5,204 nt of DNA from Caldifarciminota bacterium (lineage in GTDB: Bacteria; Hydrothermota; UBA3073; NMUJ01): NCBI GenBank assembly GCA_021158725.1, contig JAGGUB010000077.1:1-5204 (forward strand), read 5' to 3'. The position numbers and the translations under genes are program-made. The notes under the pieces were generated by a model that saw nothing but the letters and a program-made list of their open reading frames with translations, did no database searches and was not told where the DNA came from. Below, piece by piece: positions 1-3,910 of this stretch (its first letter is position 1; every line of letters starts with the position of its first letter).

Positions 1-84
1 GCTTATTTTTAATCCGTCGGATATGTGAAGTGTAAAGCAGCATGTATTTTGAAAGGTTTTTTACTATCTTCTCTATTTTTTCAC
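1..84 (-). pseudogene. Start of a possible downstream gene, frame interrupted at an A6 run, cut by the window edge
   Basis: A GTG codon at 84-82 has an ideal Shine-Dalgarno sequence (GGAGG, 96-92) seven bases upstream. It overlaps the stop of the preceding small ORF as GTGA, the classic sign of translational coupling. The frame then reads GTG AAA AAA TAG and ends. One extra A in the six-A run (81-76), or a -1 slip there, would instead read on as VKKIEKIVKNLSKYMLLYTS and stay open to base 1. That frame is lysine- and isoleucine-rich with normal-looking codons. I cannot name a family from about 28 residues. It may be a real gene with a sequencing or assembly indel, a phase-variable or frameshifted gene, or a decayed one. 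The good ribosome site and the coupling argue against a chance ORF. Confidence 0.35.
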
Positions 85-179
85 AGTTTATCCTCCATGT
101 TTGGCTCGGGCATTTCACTTAACGTTTCGTGGATAAAAGAAGTTACTCGAGATAATTTTGGTGAAACAAAACCTCTCAT
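81..179 (-). CDS. Small ORF of 32 residues downstream of the TSUP permease
   Basis: The ORF begins at the ATG at 179-177 and ends at the TGA at 83-81. It encodes a short charged peptide starting MRGFVSPKLSRVTSFIHETL and ending in an acidic tail (EMPEPNMEDKL). There is no strong ribosome site before the ATG, only A-rich sequence. The same frame is open back to the TAA of the permease at 210-212, so ten more codons (YESAKELKEP) precede the ATG without a start. Its stop overlaps the GTG of the next frame as GTGA, which is the main reason to think it is translated. No family is recognised. It could also be a remnant of a longer permease C-terminus cut off by the TAA. Confidence 0.35.
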   Translation of the reverse strand: MRGFVSPKLSRVTSFIHETLSEMPEPNMEDKL

Positions 180-209
180 AGGTTCTTTAAGTTCTTTGGC
201 CGATTCATA

Positions 210-992
210 TTAAATTAATCCTATAGCAACTGAAAGTCCAATAAGTCCTATGAGGACACCAAATATTCCTTTCAAAACCCATGCTTTCATCATCTTTGTA
301 GTTCGGGCACCCAACCACGAGAAAAACATTGTCACGAGTCCAATTGTTAGTACATAGAACCAGTTTTGATACCCATGTATTGTCAAGTTCGTTGCCCCGA
401 TTGCTGCAACGGGTATCATCTGCGTAGAAGATGTGCCTATAGCGATATGCATTGGATAACCGAGCACATTAAGGATAGGCATGTAGTAAATGCCTCCACC
501 GAAGCCACAAAGCCCCGTTGCTATTCCAGCTAAGAGCATGAGTCCTCCAAGTTTTAACCCATGCTCCAGCTTTCCAACCTGATCAACTGTCACTCTTGGA
601 GGCATTTTCCCTTTACCCTTTATAGAAGAATATGTCATATAAATTCCGACACCAATGCATGCAATACCAAAAATTATCTTAAGCGTTCTGGATGGCACAT
701 ACATTGCTATTTGGGTACCGATTAGCACACCAACTGCTGCTCCAATAGCAGCTACGATGACCCCCTTTTTATATACGTGCTTCATCCTGTAATGCGTGAT
801 CACACCCGGTATTGTGGCAATAGCTATAACAGCCATATTTACTGCATAGGCTGTTTTGATAGGTAAACCTAAGAGTACCATCATCATAGGGATTCTCAGA
901 AAACACCCACCAATTCCAAGCCAGGTAGCTAAAAAGCCAGTAACTGCTCCAATTAAGAGTATCCACACTACTTGTAATAATACTGCCCCCAT
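210..992 (-). CDS. TSUP family membrane permease (TauE/SafE, probable sulfite/organosulfonate exporter)
   Basis: This is a 260-residue polytopic inner-membrane protein of the TSUP (TauE/SafE, formerly DUF81) family. Members export or import small anions such as sulfite, sulfoacetate or thiosulfate. The length is typical. The protein shows the family's internal duplication: the glycine-rich motif TGFLATWLGIGG near residues 18-29 is matched by ATGLCGFGGGIYYMPIL near 158-174, and each is followed by helical hairpins. GTSSTQMIP (186-194) is the usual conserved stretch of the second half. A charged cytoplasmic loop rich in K and G lies near 124-145. The start is fixed by AAAGGAGGT (1006-998), five bases before the ATG. 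The first 25 bases overlap the upstream cysteine ORF in another frame, so the two are probably translated together. The substrate cannot be read from the sequence. Confidence 0.93.
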   Translation of the reverse strand: MGAVLLQVVWILLIGAVTGFLATWLGIGGCFLRIPMMMVLLGLPIKTAYAVNMAVIAIATIPGVITHYRMKHVYKKGVIVAAIGAAVGVLIGTQIAMYVPSRTLKIIFGIACIGVGIYMTYSSIKGKGKMPPRVTVDQVGKLEHGLKLGGLMLLAGIATGLCGFGGGIYYMPILNVLGYPMHIAIGTSSTQMIPVAAIGATNLTIHGYQNWFYVLTIGLVTMFFSWLGARTTKMMKAWVLKGIFGVLIGLIGLSVAIGLI

Positions 993-1141
993 TGTTTACC
1001 TCCTTTATCTACATTTAGGACGATTTCTAATAACTCATTCATAGCCGAACTATTCAGGCATGCATCTGAATTTGGAATACATCCAAACTGTTCGCATATA
1101 TCTCTTTCTGGATGACAATTAATCTTTGTTGTTCCGCTCAT
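968..1141 (-). CDS. Small four-cysteine protein (57 residues) overlapping the TSUP gene
   Basis: The ORF starts at the ATG at 1141-1139, with an in-frame TGA four codons upstream. It ends at the TAG at 970-968, inside the permease gene. The product starts MSGTTKINCHPERDICEQFG and has cysteines at residues 9, 16, 21 and 28 (C-x6-C-x4-C-x6-C). This is followed by a short amphipathic helix-like stretch (MNELLEIVLNV) and a tail that overlaps the permease start. Four evenly placed cysteines and a histidine suggest a metal or Fe-S site, or disulfides, but no known motif fits exactly. It sits directly before a sulfur-anion permease, so it may be an accessory redox or sensing peptide. That role is inference. 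The ribosome site is weak (AGGATGAG, 8-10 bases before). Coding status rests on the cysteine pattern and the overlap. Confidence 0.55.
   Translation of the reverse strand: MSGTTKINCHPERDICEQFGCIPNSDACLNSSAMNELLEIVLNVDKGGKQWGQYYYK
998..1006 (-). promoter_or_regulatory. Ribosome binding site of the TSUP permease
   Basis: AAAGGAGGT is a near-perfect Shine-Dalgarno sequence five bases before the ATG at 992. It lies inside the codons of the upstream cysteine-containing ORF, so ribosomes finishing that ORF pass directly over it. Confidence 0.85.
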
Positions 1142-1220
1142 GGTTTCTCATCCTATTTAGATATTTTGCGGTCTCCTGAGCTCCATTATTAATCCCTCTT
1201 GTATCTGCAGAGTTTATCAT
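1119..1220 (-). CDS. Small ORF (33 residues) at the head of the TSUP operon
   Basis: This is the first ORF after the promoter at 1234-1263. It starts at the ATG at 1220-1218, only about 7 bases after the predicted transcription start, so it would be translated with almost no leader. It has no Shine-Dalgarno sequence. The peptide begins MINSADTRGINNGAQETAKY and ends in a very basic, asparagine-rich tail (RMRNHERNNKD). Its last 23 bases overlap the cysteine ORF. No family is recognised. The residue composition is that of a soluble helical peptide, not random AT-rich translation, but 33 codons are too few to be sure. It could be a real microprotein or a leader ORF that delivers ribosomes to the next gene. 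Confidence 0.4.
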   Translation of the reverse strand: MINSADTRGINNGAQETAKYLNRMRNHERNNKD

Positions 1221-1233
1221 CGTTCAATGCCAT

Positions 1234-1263
1234 AATATATAGCAATGAAAAGCAAAAGGTCAA
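1234..1263 (-). promoter_or_regulatory. Promoter of the TSUP operon
   Basis: On the minus strand TTGACC (1263-1258) is followed after 18 bases by TATATT (1239-1234). A TATATA reading gives a 16-base spacer. The spacer is T-rich (TTTTGCTTTTC). The predicted transcription start is near 1227, immediately before the ATG at 1220. The whole segment is nearly repeated at 2005-2033 before another gene, which supports a functional promoter. Confidence 0.62.
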
Positions 1264-1382
1264 GCGTAAAATGAAAAACGATGTGGTGGAGCTGTTTAAC
1301 CTGGTAAGGGAAGGTACGCTGGTTGAGATTGTGGAATAGGTTGGTGGTGAGGGATGATACTGAATTATAAGATAGTTTTGAT

Positions 1383-1407
1383 AACAGGGCTGAAAGTTAT
1401 CCCTGTT
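1383..1407. terminator. Hairpin with short T tail on the plus strand, possible terminator
   Basis: AACAGGG (1383-1389) pairs exactly with CCCTGTT (1401-1407) across an 11-base loop. On the plus strand it is followed by TTG and a T/A-rich run; on the minus strand the tail is weaker. It could end transcription of the minus-strand gene at 1663-1899 or stray plus-strand transcription. The stem is short and the T run poor, so the call is tentative. Confidence 0.3.
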
Positions 1408-1530
1408 TTGTAGATTATTTCTTTACTGAATCTTTTACCGCAAGCTAAAAATAAATACAGAAGTCTATATCCTTAAACAGTTCTATTAACTTACTTGACA
1501 CTTTATCCCTTCTTATGGTGCTTAATGTTT

Positions 1531-1552
1531 GGCGGGCATGCGAAGCCCCGCC
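1531..1552. terminator. GC-rich hairpin downstream of the 78-residue gene
   Basis: GGCGGG (1531-1536) pairs with CCCGCC (1547-1552) over a 10-base loop. It is the strongest GC island in an AT-rich stretch and lies 110 bases past the stop of the minus-strand gene at 1663. No U-run follows on either strand, so it may be an RNA 3'-end stem or pause site and not an intrinsic terminator. Confidence 0.3.
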
Positions 1553-1662
1553 TATCATCAATAATAGGTAATACCTTGGCGAAATATAAGGTTAACAGTA
1601 GCATTTGAGTGAATGTAAGCGAACCACGTGCATCGTGTTAGACGAAACTGCCCTGCACTGCC

Positions 1663-1899
1663 TTACCGTTTTCCGAAAAATGCAGTTATATCAAAGTATA
1701 TTGTTTTCCGTGTTCCATCGGAAAGCTTCAAGTCTATTCTATCGTAATATTTGTTACCCTTTTTAACAAGGGACTGCGTATCCAGTTCCCAATTTTTCCC
1801 ACGCTCTCCAAATTTTCTCTCAAGATATTCGTACTCCGCAGCTATACTTTCGACTATAATTGCTTCCTCTATTGATTCACCGCTTTTTTCTCTTTCCAT
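1663..1899 (-). CDS. Uncharacterised 78-residue protein
   Basis: This is a complete small gene with an excellent ribosome site, AAGGAGGT (1913-1906), six bases before the ATG. The product is soluble and charged. An acidic N-terminus (MEREKSGESIEEAI) leads into a helix around residues 9-30. A glycine and basic turn follows (GERGKNWELD, 31-40), then strand-like segments ending in the conserved-looking tail DGTRKTIYFDITAFFGK (61-77). From memory, small hypothetical proteins of this form occur in thermophilic bacteria and archaea. I cannot name a family or function. There are no signal peptide, membrane segments or cysteines. It stands alone, reading away from the divergent gene at 2123, and is probably transcribed from the promoter at 2005-2033 with a leader of about 100 bases. 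Confidence 0.75.
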   Translation of the reverse strand: MEREKSGESIEEAIIVESIAAEYEYLERKFGERGKNWELDTQSLVKKGNKYYDRIDLKLSDGTRKTIYFDITAFFGKR

Positions 1900-1905
1900 T
1901 TTTAT

Positions 1906-1913
1906 ACCTCCTT
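1906..1913 (-). promoter_or_regulatory. Ribosome binding site of the 78-residue gene
   Basis: AAGGAGGT is followed by a six-base AT-only spacer before the ATG at 1899. It is strong and unambiguous and fixes the start codon. Confidence 0.85.
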
Positions 1914-1931
1914 AAGTAAAGTAATTTTCGC

Positions 1932-1994
1932 CTAATGTTCATATTCAAACTGTTCAAATACATCCCAAAAAGTAGTATATGAGTTGTTTTGCAT
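1932..1994 (-). CDS. Possible 20-residue leader peptide rich in aromatic residues
   Basis: The ORF begins at the ATG at 1994-1992, about four bases after the predicted transcription start, and ends with a TAG 32 bases before the 78-residue gene. The peptide is MQNNSYTTFWDVFEQFEYEH, with six aromatic residues in twenty. It has no Shine-Dalgarno sequence and would be read as a leaderless or near-leaderless message. Its DVFEQF stretch and the underlying bases resemble DICEQF in the cysteine ORF at 968-1141. It may be a regulatory leader peptide, a microprotein, or chance. No terminator/antiterminator pair is visible between it and the gene. Confidence 0.28.
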   Translation of the reverse strand: MQNNSYTTFWDVFEQFEYEH

Positions 1995-2012
1995 AGTGTT
2001 ACATAATATATA
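1984..2012 (+). promoter_or_regulatory. Possible divergent promoter for the gene at 2123
   Basis: TTGTTT (1984-1989) and TATATA (2007-2012) are 17 bases apart on the plus strand. The -10 is self-complementary and shared with the minus-strand promoter, so the two polymerases would compete. It would give the gene at 2123 a leader of about 100 bases containing both inverted repeats. An alternative weak promoter, TTACCA (2081-2086) with TATATA (2104-2109), lies closer to the gene. Confidence 0.3.
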
Positions 2013-2033
2013 ACAGGGAAAAGCAAAAGTCAA
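2005..2033 (-). promoter_or_regulatory. Promoter of the 78-residue gene
   Basis: TTGACT (2033-2028) and TATATT (2010-2005) are separated by 17 bases on the minus strand, an optimal sigma-70-type arrangement. The spacer shares TTTTGCTTTTC with the promoter at 1234-1263, and the -10 region is the same TATATATTATG. The predicted start is near 1998. Confidence 0.66.
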
Positions 2034-2047
2034 CTTCATTTCAAGAA

Positions 2048-2063
2048 ACCGTTTCAGAACGGT
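2048..2063 (+). promoter_or_regulatory. Leader hairpin 1
   Basis: ACCGTT (2048-2053) and AACGGT (2058-2063) form a perfect six-pair stem closed by the tetraloop TCAG. It lies in the presumed leader of the gene at 2123, just before a second, larger inverted repeat. Confidence 0.4.
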
Positions 2064-2079
2064 GTAAGGGACTATCCAA

Positions 2080-2122
2080 CTTACCACCCACATGTTACGT
2101 CTTTATATAAGTGGGAGGTAAG
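2080..2122 (+). promoter_or_regulatory. Inverted repeat sequestering the ribosome site of the gene at 2123
   Basis: CTTACCACCCAC (2080-2091) pairs with GTGGGAGGTAAG (2111-2122): eleven pairs with a single A-A mismatch across a 19-base loop. The 3' arm contains the only Shine-Dalgarno sequence (GGGAGG, 2113-2118) and abuts the ATG at 2123, so the folded RNA would block translation. The 5' arm can also pair with GTAAG at 2064-2068. As DNA, the arms are centred 31 bases apart, about three helical turns, around a possible -10 at 2104-2109, so a protein operator is the alternative reading. Confidence 0.5.
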
Positions 2123-2968
2123 ATGTGGCGATATCGGTTGAGCTTTGGCTTCTATCTGGCTATACTGGTGGCACAGGTTCTATCTGCACAACTGACATTT
2201 ATGGATGAGCTCAAGACACTCACCCACCAGATACAATTGCTCAACCTCATTAATGGGTTGGAGCTCGACACATTTCAGTTACAGTTTATCACCGATAAAG
2301 CACGTGCTGCAGCTGAGCTACAAGATAAGCTTATCAATGAGCTTCAACCCTATCAAGCTGATCTGCTAAATACGCTGAATGAGCTAAAACATATTCTCAT
2401 AAAAGGTGACCCCATCCCACCCGTCCTCAAATCGCATGTACATAAGGTTGAACACACAATACATCAGCTACAGCTCACGTATTACGATAGCATAGCACAA
2501 CTTGCACATGAGGTTGAGAGCATCTTGCAACCCCATCAGCTCCGTGTGCTGGATGATTACACCCCATGTTTGATACCACCACACCCACAAGCAGCAGGTC
2601 AGGTTAGGAGGTTTACAGGTATCGATAGAGCCCTCCACAGGATAAGACAGTTACCACCAGAGGTGTTTGACTCACAAAAGGAGCAAATAGCTGAACGTAT
2701 GCTCGACCACATAAAGGTACACCTACCCATGGGTTACATACAGGATGAATCACAAGAAAAGTTGTGGTTACTATCGTTCATCGACGAGATCTACCACCTA
2801 CCCGCAATAGATTTTAGGTTAAAAGCATCCGAATATATCGAAAAGTTACAACACCGGTACAAACCTTACAAGCCATCACTTGCTACATGGGCAAAAATAG
2901 CAAATTACCTGCTCACACCCGATGCCATACCGCTGCTGGAGAGTAAACTCCAGGAGCAACTTAAATAG
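2123..2968 (+). CDS. Secreted helical protein with Spy/CpxP-like features
   Basis: The product has 281 residues. The ATG at 2123 is preferred over the in-frame GTG at 2111 because GGGAGG (2113-2118) lies just before it and the GTG has no ribosome site. The N-terminus is a Sec signal peptide: MWRYR, a hydrophobic core FGFYLAILVAQVL, and likely cleavage after SA near residue 22. The mature protein is almost entirely helical and rich in Q, L and H. Two segments resemble the LTxxQ motif of Spy/CpxP periplasmic proteins: LELDTFQ (46-52) and LQPHQLRVL (135-143), each beside long amphipathic helices. YTPCLIPP (146-153) marks the end of this part. The rest (165-281) is a second helical region of unknown type. 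Spy/CpxP proteins are usually about 150 residues, so this is a longer relative or only a similar fold. The gene converges on the metalloprotease gene with 11 bases between stops. Confidence 0.8.
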   Translation: MWRYRLSFGFYLAILVAQVLSAQLTFMDELKTLTHQIQLLNLINGLELDTFQLQFITDKARAAAELQDKLINELQPYQADLLNTLNELKHILIKGDPIPPVLKSHVHKVEHTIHQLQLTYYDSIAQLAHEVESILQPHQLRVLDDYTPCLIPPHPQAAGQVRRFTGIDRALHRIRQLPPEVFDSQKEQIAERMLDHIKVHLPMGYIQDESQEKLWLLSFIDEIYHLPAIDFRLKASEYIEKLQHRYKPYKPSLATWAKIANYLLTPDAIPLLESKLQEQLK

Positions 2969-2979
2969 CGCAACTTGTG

Positions 2980-3525
2980 TCATTCTCCCTCACTACCCAC
3001 TATCCTCAACTCTATACCCTCATCAATTATACGTACGTTATGCGGTAACCTCATCACCTGTATTGTGAACCACACGTCACCTGTAGCACCCGCAATACCG
3101 ATTATACAGAGTAATACTGATAGCAGTTTCACATATGGTGAGCCAACCACAAAGAAGCTTACCAGCCCACCCCCCGATAGCACCATACATGGAAACAATG
3201 CGTATAGGATGAACTGCTTACGTGATAGGGGTTTATCCACCCGACATTGCCATGCAAGTATACCGGGTTTGATATGCACATCACTAAGTGATACAAACCT
3301 ACACGCTATCACCACATGCAATAACTCATGTATCGGCACAGTAGCGATTATGAAGATTATACCGCCCACCACATGCCAGACATTAAGCGTGTTACCAGCT
3401 TCCACAAACATATTGGTTAGCTTATCACCATACACCCGGTAAAATGCAACCCAACACCCCAACCCCACAATTATTGCGGTTAGGCTCAACAGATAGGGGT
3501 TACACCTCACACGGGTTGTTTTCAT
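2980..3525 (-). CDS. DUF3267-type integral membrane zinc metalloprotease
   Basis: This is a 181-residue protein of the putative zincin family DUF3267. Four hydrophobic segments lie near residues 11-30, 51-75, 104-127 and 131-155. The second carries the zinc-binding motif HELLH (66-70), with His66, Glu67 and His70 in an HExxH pattern inside the membrane region. Near the end, GATGDVWFTIQVMRLP (146-161) followed by DEGIELRI matches the family's conserved closing block, and Asp150 is a candidate third metal ligand. The start is the first possible ATG, since an in-frame TAG lies directly before it. No clear ribosome site is visible, so it may be leaderless or weakly translated. Upstream is repeat DNA. 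The stop faces the stop of the gene at 2123-2968 with 11 bases between. The substrate is unknown. Confidence 0.85.
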   Translation of the reverse strand: MKTTRVRCNPYLLSLTAIIVGLGCWVAFYRVYGDKLTNMFVEAGNTLNVWHVVGGIIFIIATVPIHELLHVVIACRFVSLSDVHIKPGILAWQCRVDKPLSRKQFILYALFPCMVLSGGGLVSFFVVGSPYVKLLSVLLCIIGIAGATGDVWFTIQVMRLPHNVRIIDEGIELRIVGSEGE

Positions 3526-3533
3526 CTAACAAC

Positions 3534-3547
3534 TTGTATTCACGAAG
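3534..3547 (+). repeat. Left arm of a 14-bp inverted repeat
   Basis: TTGTATTCACGAAG here is the exact reverse complement of 3774-3787. The pair brackets fold-back unit 1 and gives a 254-bp segment with matching ends. It lies nine bases upstream of the metalloprotease start codon. Confidence 0.7.
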
Positions 3548-3560
3548 TCGCCGAAGGCGA
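3548..3560. repeat. Small perfect hairpin inside the repeat region
   Basis: TCGCC (3548-3552), GAA loop, GGCGA (3556-3560). It directly follows the left arm of the 14-bp inverted repeat and would lie in the leader of the metalloprotease message. Confidence 0.5.
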
Positions 3561-3577
3561 AAGATAGCCTCAGGGTA

Positions 3578-3706
3578 ATTGCAAAATGGAGATTGCAAAG
3601 TGCAAAAGTCAAAATTACTTCCCTTTGCGTTTTGAGTGCAAAAGCCCAATCTGTTGGAAGGCGATTTTGCATTCTTCAATTTGCATTCTGCATTGAGCCA
3701 TTGCGC
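3578..3706. repeat. Fold-back repeat unit 1
   Basis: The left arm (3578-3606) is built of TTGCAAA-type words. The right arm (3664-3706) is built of their complements (TTTGCATT, CTGCATT) and ends GAGCCATTGCGC. The arms can fold imperfectly on each other. The same two arms recur at 3789-3910: the left arm is identical over 29 bases and the right arm matches 41 of 43. The 57-base centre is not shared. Families of short TTTGCA/TGCAAA repeats between genes are known from many environmental genomes. No coding capacity is evident. Confidence 0.75.
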
Positions 3707-3773
3707 CTTGATAGCCTTACGGCAATTTGGTTTTTGCAATGAACGATAGCGGCTATACGGCGCTGTGACGTTC

Positions 3774-3787
3774 CTTCGTGAATACAA
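3774..3787 (-). repeat. Right arm of the 14-bp inverted repeat
   Basis: CTTCGTGAATACAA on the plus strand is the exact reverse complement of 3534-3547. Fold-back unit 2 begins at 3789, one base beyond it. Confidence 0.7.
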
Positions 3788-3788
3788 C

Positions 3789-3910
3789 ATTGCAAAATGG
3801 AGATTGCAAAGTGCAAATTGCAAAATCATCCTGCGAACTCTAATAGCTGCTCTGATAAATCGCTTCTATTTTGCATTTTTCAATCTGCATTCTGCATTGA
3901 GCCATTGCGC
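3789..3910. repeat. Fold-back repeat unit 2, overlapping the end of the carboxypeptidase gene
   Basis: This is the second copy in the same orientation: left arm 3789-3817, right arm 3868-3910, with a different 50-base centre. The right arm runs into the M14 carboxypeptidase gene and supplies its last ten or so codons and its TGA at 3882-3880. The fold-back in the RNA could also shape the 3' end of that message. Confidence 0.75.

Larger units (their letters stand above)
1264..1662. other. Gene-poor interval with hairpins and ORF scraps
   Basis: There is no convincing gene in about 400 bases. On the plus strand a 22-codon ORF (1271-1339) reads MKNDVVELFNLVREGTLVEI and ends VE, then a stop. It is well formed for its size and rich in GTG, CTG and GAG codons, so it could be the tail of a lost gene, but it has no ribosome site. 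Two hairpins are listed separately. An 11-base palindrome, AGGTAATACCT, lies near 1566-1576. A perfect TTGACA occurs on the plus strand at 1495-1500 without a good -10. The interval lies downstream of the 78-residue minus-strand gene and upstream of the TSUP promoter. Confidence 0.5.

Noticed and set aside
25..213. Plus-strand 62-codon ORF with a signal-like hydrophobic start
   Set aside because: It has a GTG start without a ribosome site. It lies opposite the better supported minus-strand frames with GTGA coupling, and its composition is that of an antisense shadow.
769..966. Minus-strand ORF in another frame inside the permease
   Set aside because: It is fully contained in a clearly identified gene and has no start signal.
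856..1044. Plus-strand ORF opposite the start of the permease
   Set aside because: It is antisense to the conserved first TSUP motif, with no ribosome site and no recognisable features.
1495..1524. Perfect TTGACA on the plus strand as a promoter
   Set aside because: There is no acceptable -10 box at 16-18 bases and no gene follows on that strand.
1628..1650. Integron attC-like box (GTCTAAC on the minus strand) just after the 78-residue gene
   Set aside because: No partner GTTRRRY box with matching inner arms was found within the usual distance, and no cassette array or integrase is present.
2975..3442. 155-codon plus-strand ORF opposite the metalloprotease
   Set aside because: The opposite strand encodes the HELLH and GATGD motifs of a known family. 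This ORF is a proline- and threonine-rich shadow.
3500..3829. 109-codon minus-strand ORF across the repeat units
   Set aside because: Most of it translates repeat arms (LQFALCNLHFA, LQSPFCN) and a noncoding spacer. Open frames are expected in TTTGCA-type repeats.
3578..3910. CRISPR array
   Set aside because: There are only two units, with self-complementary arms of different internal spacing, and no regular spacers or cas genes.
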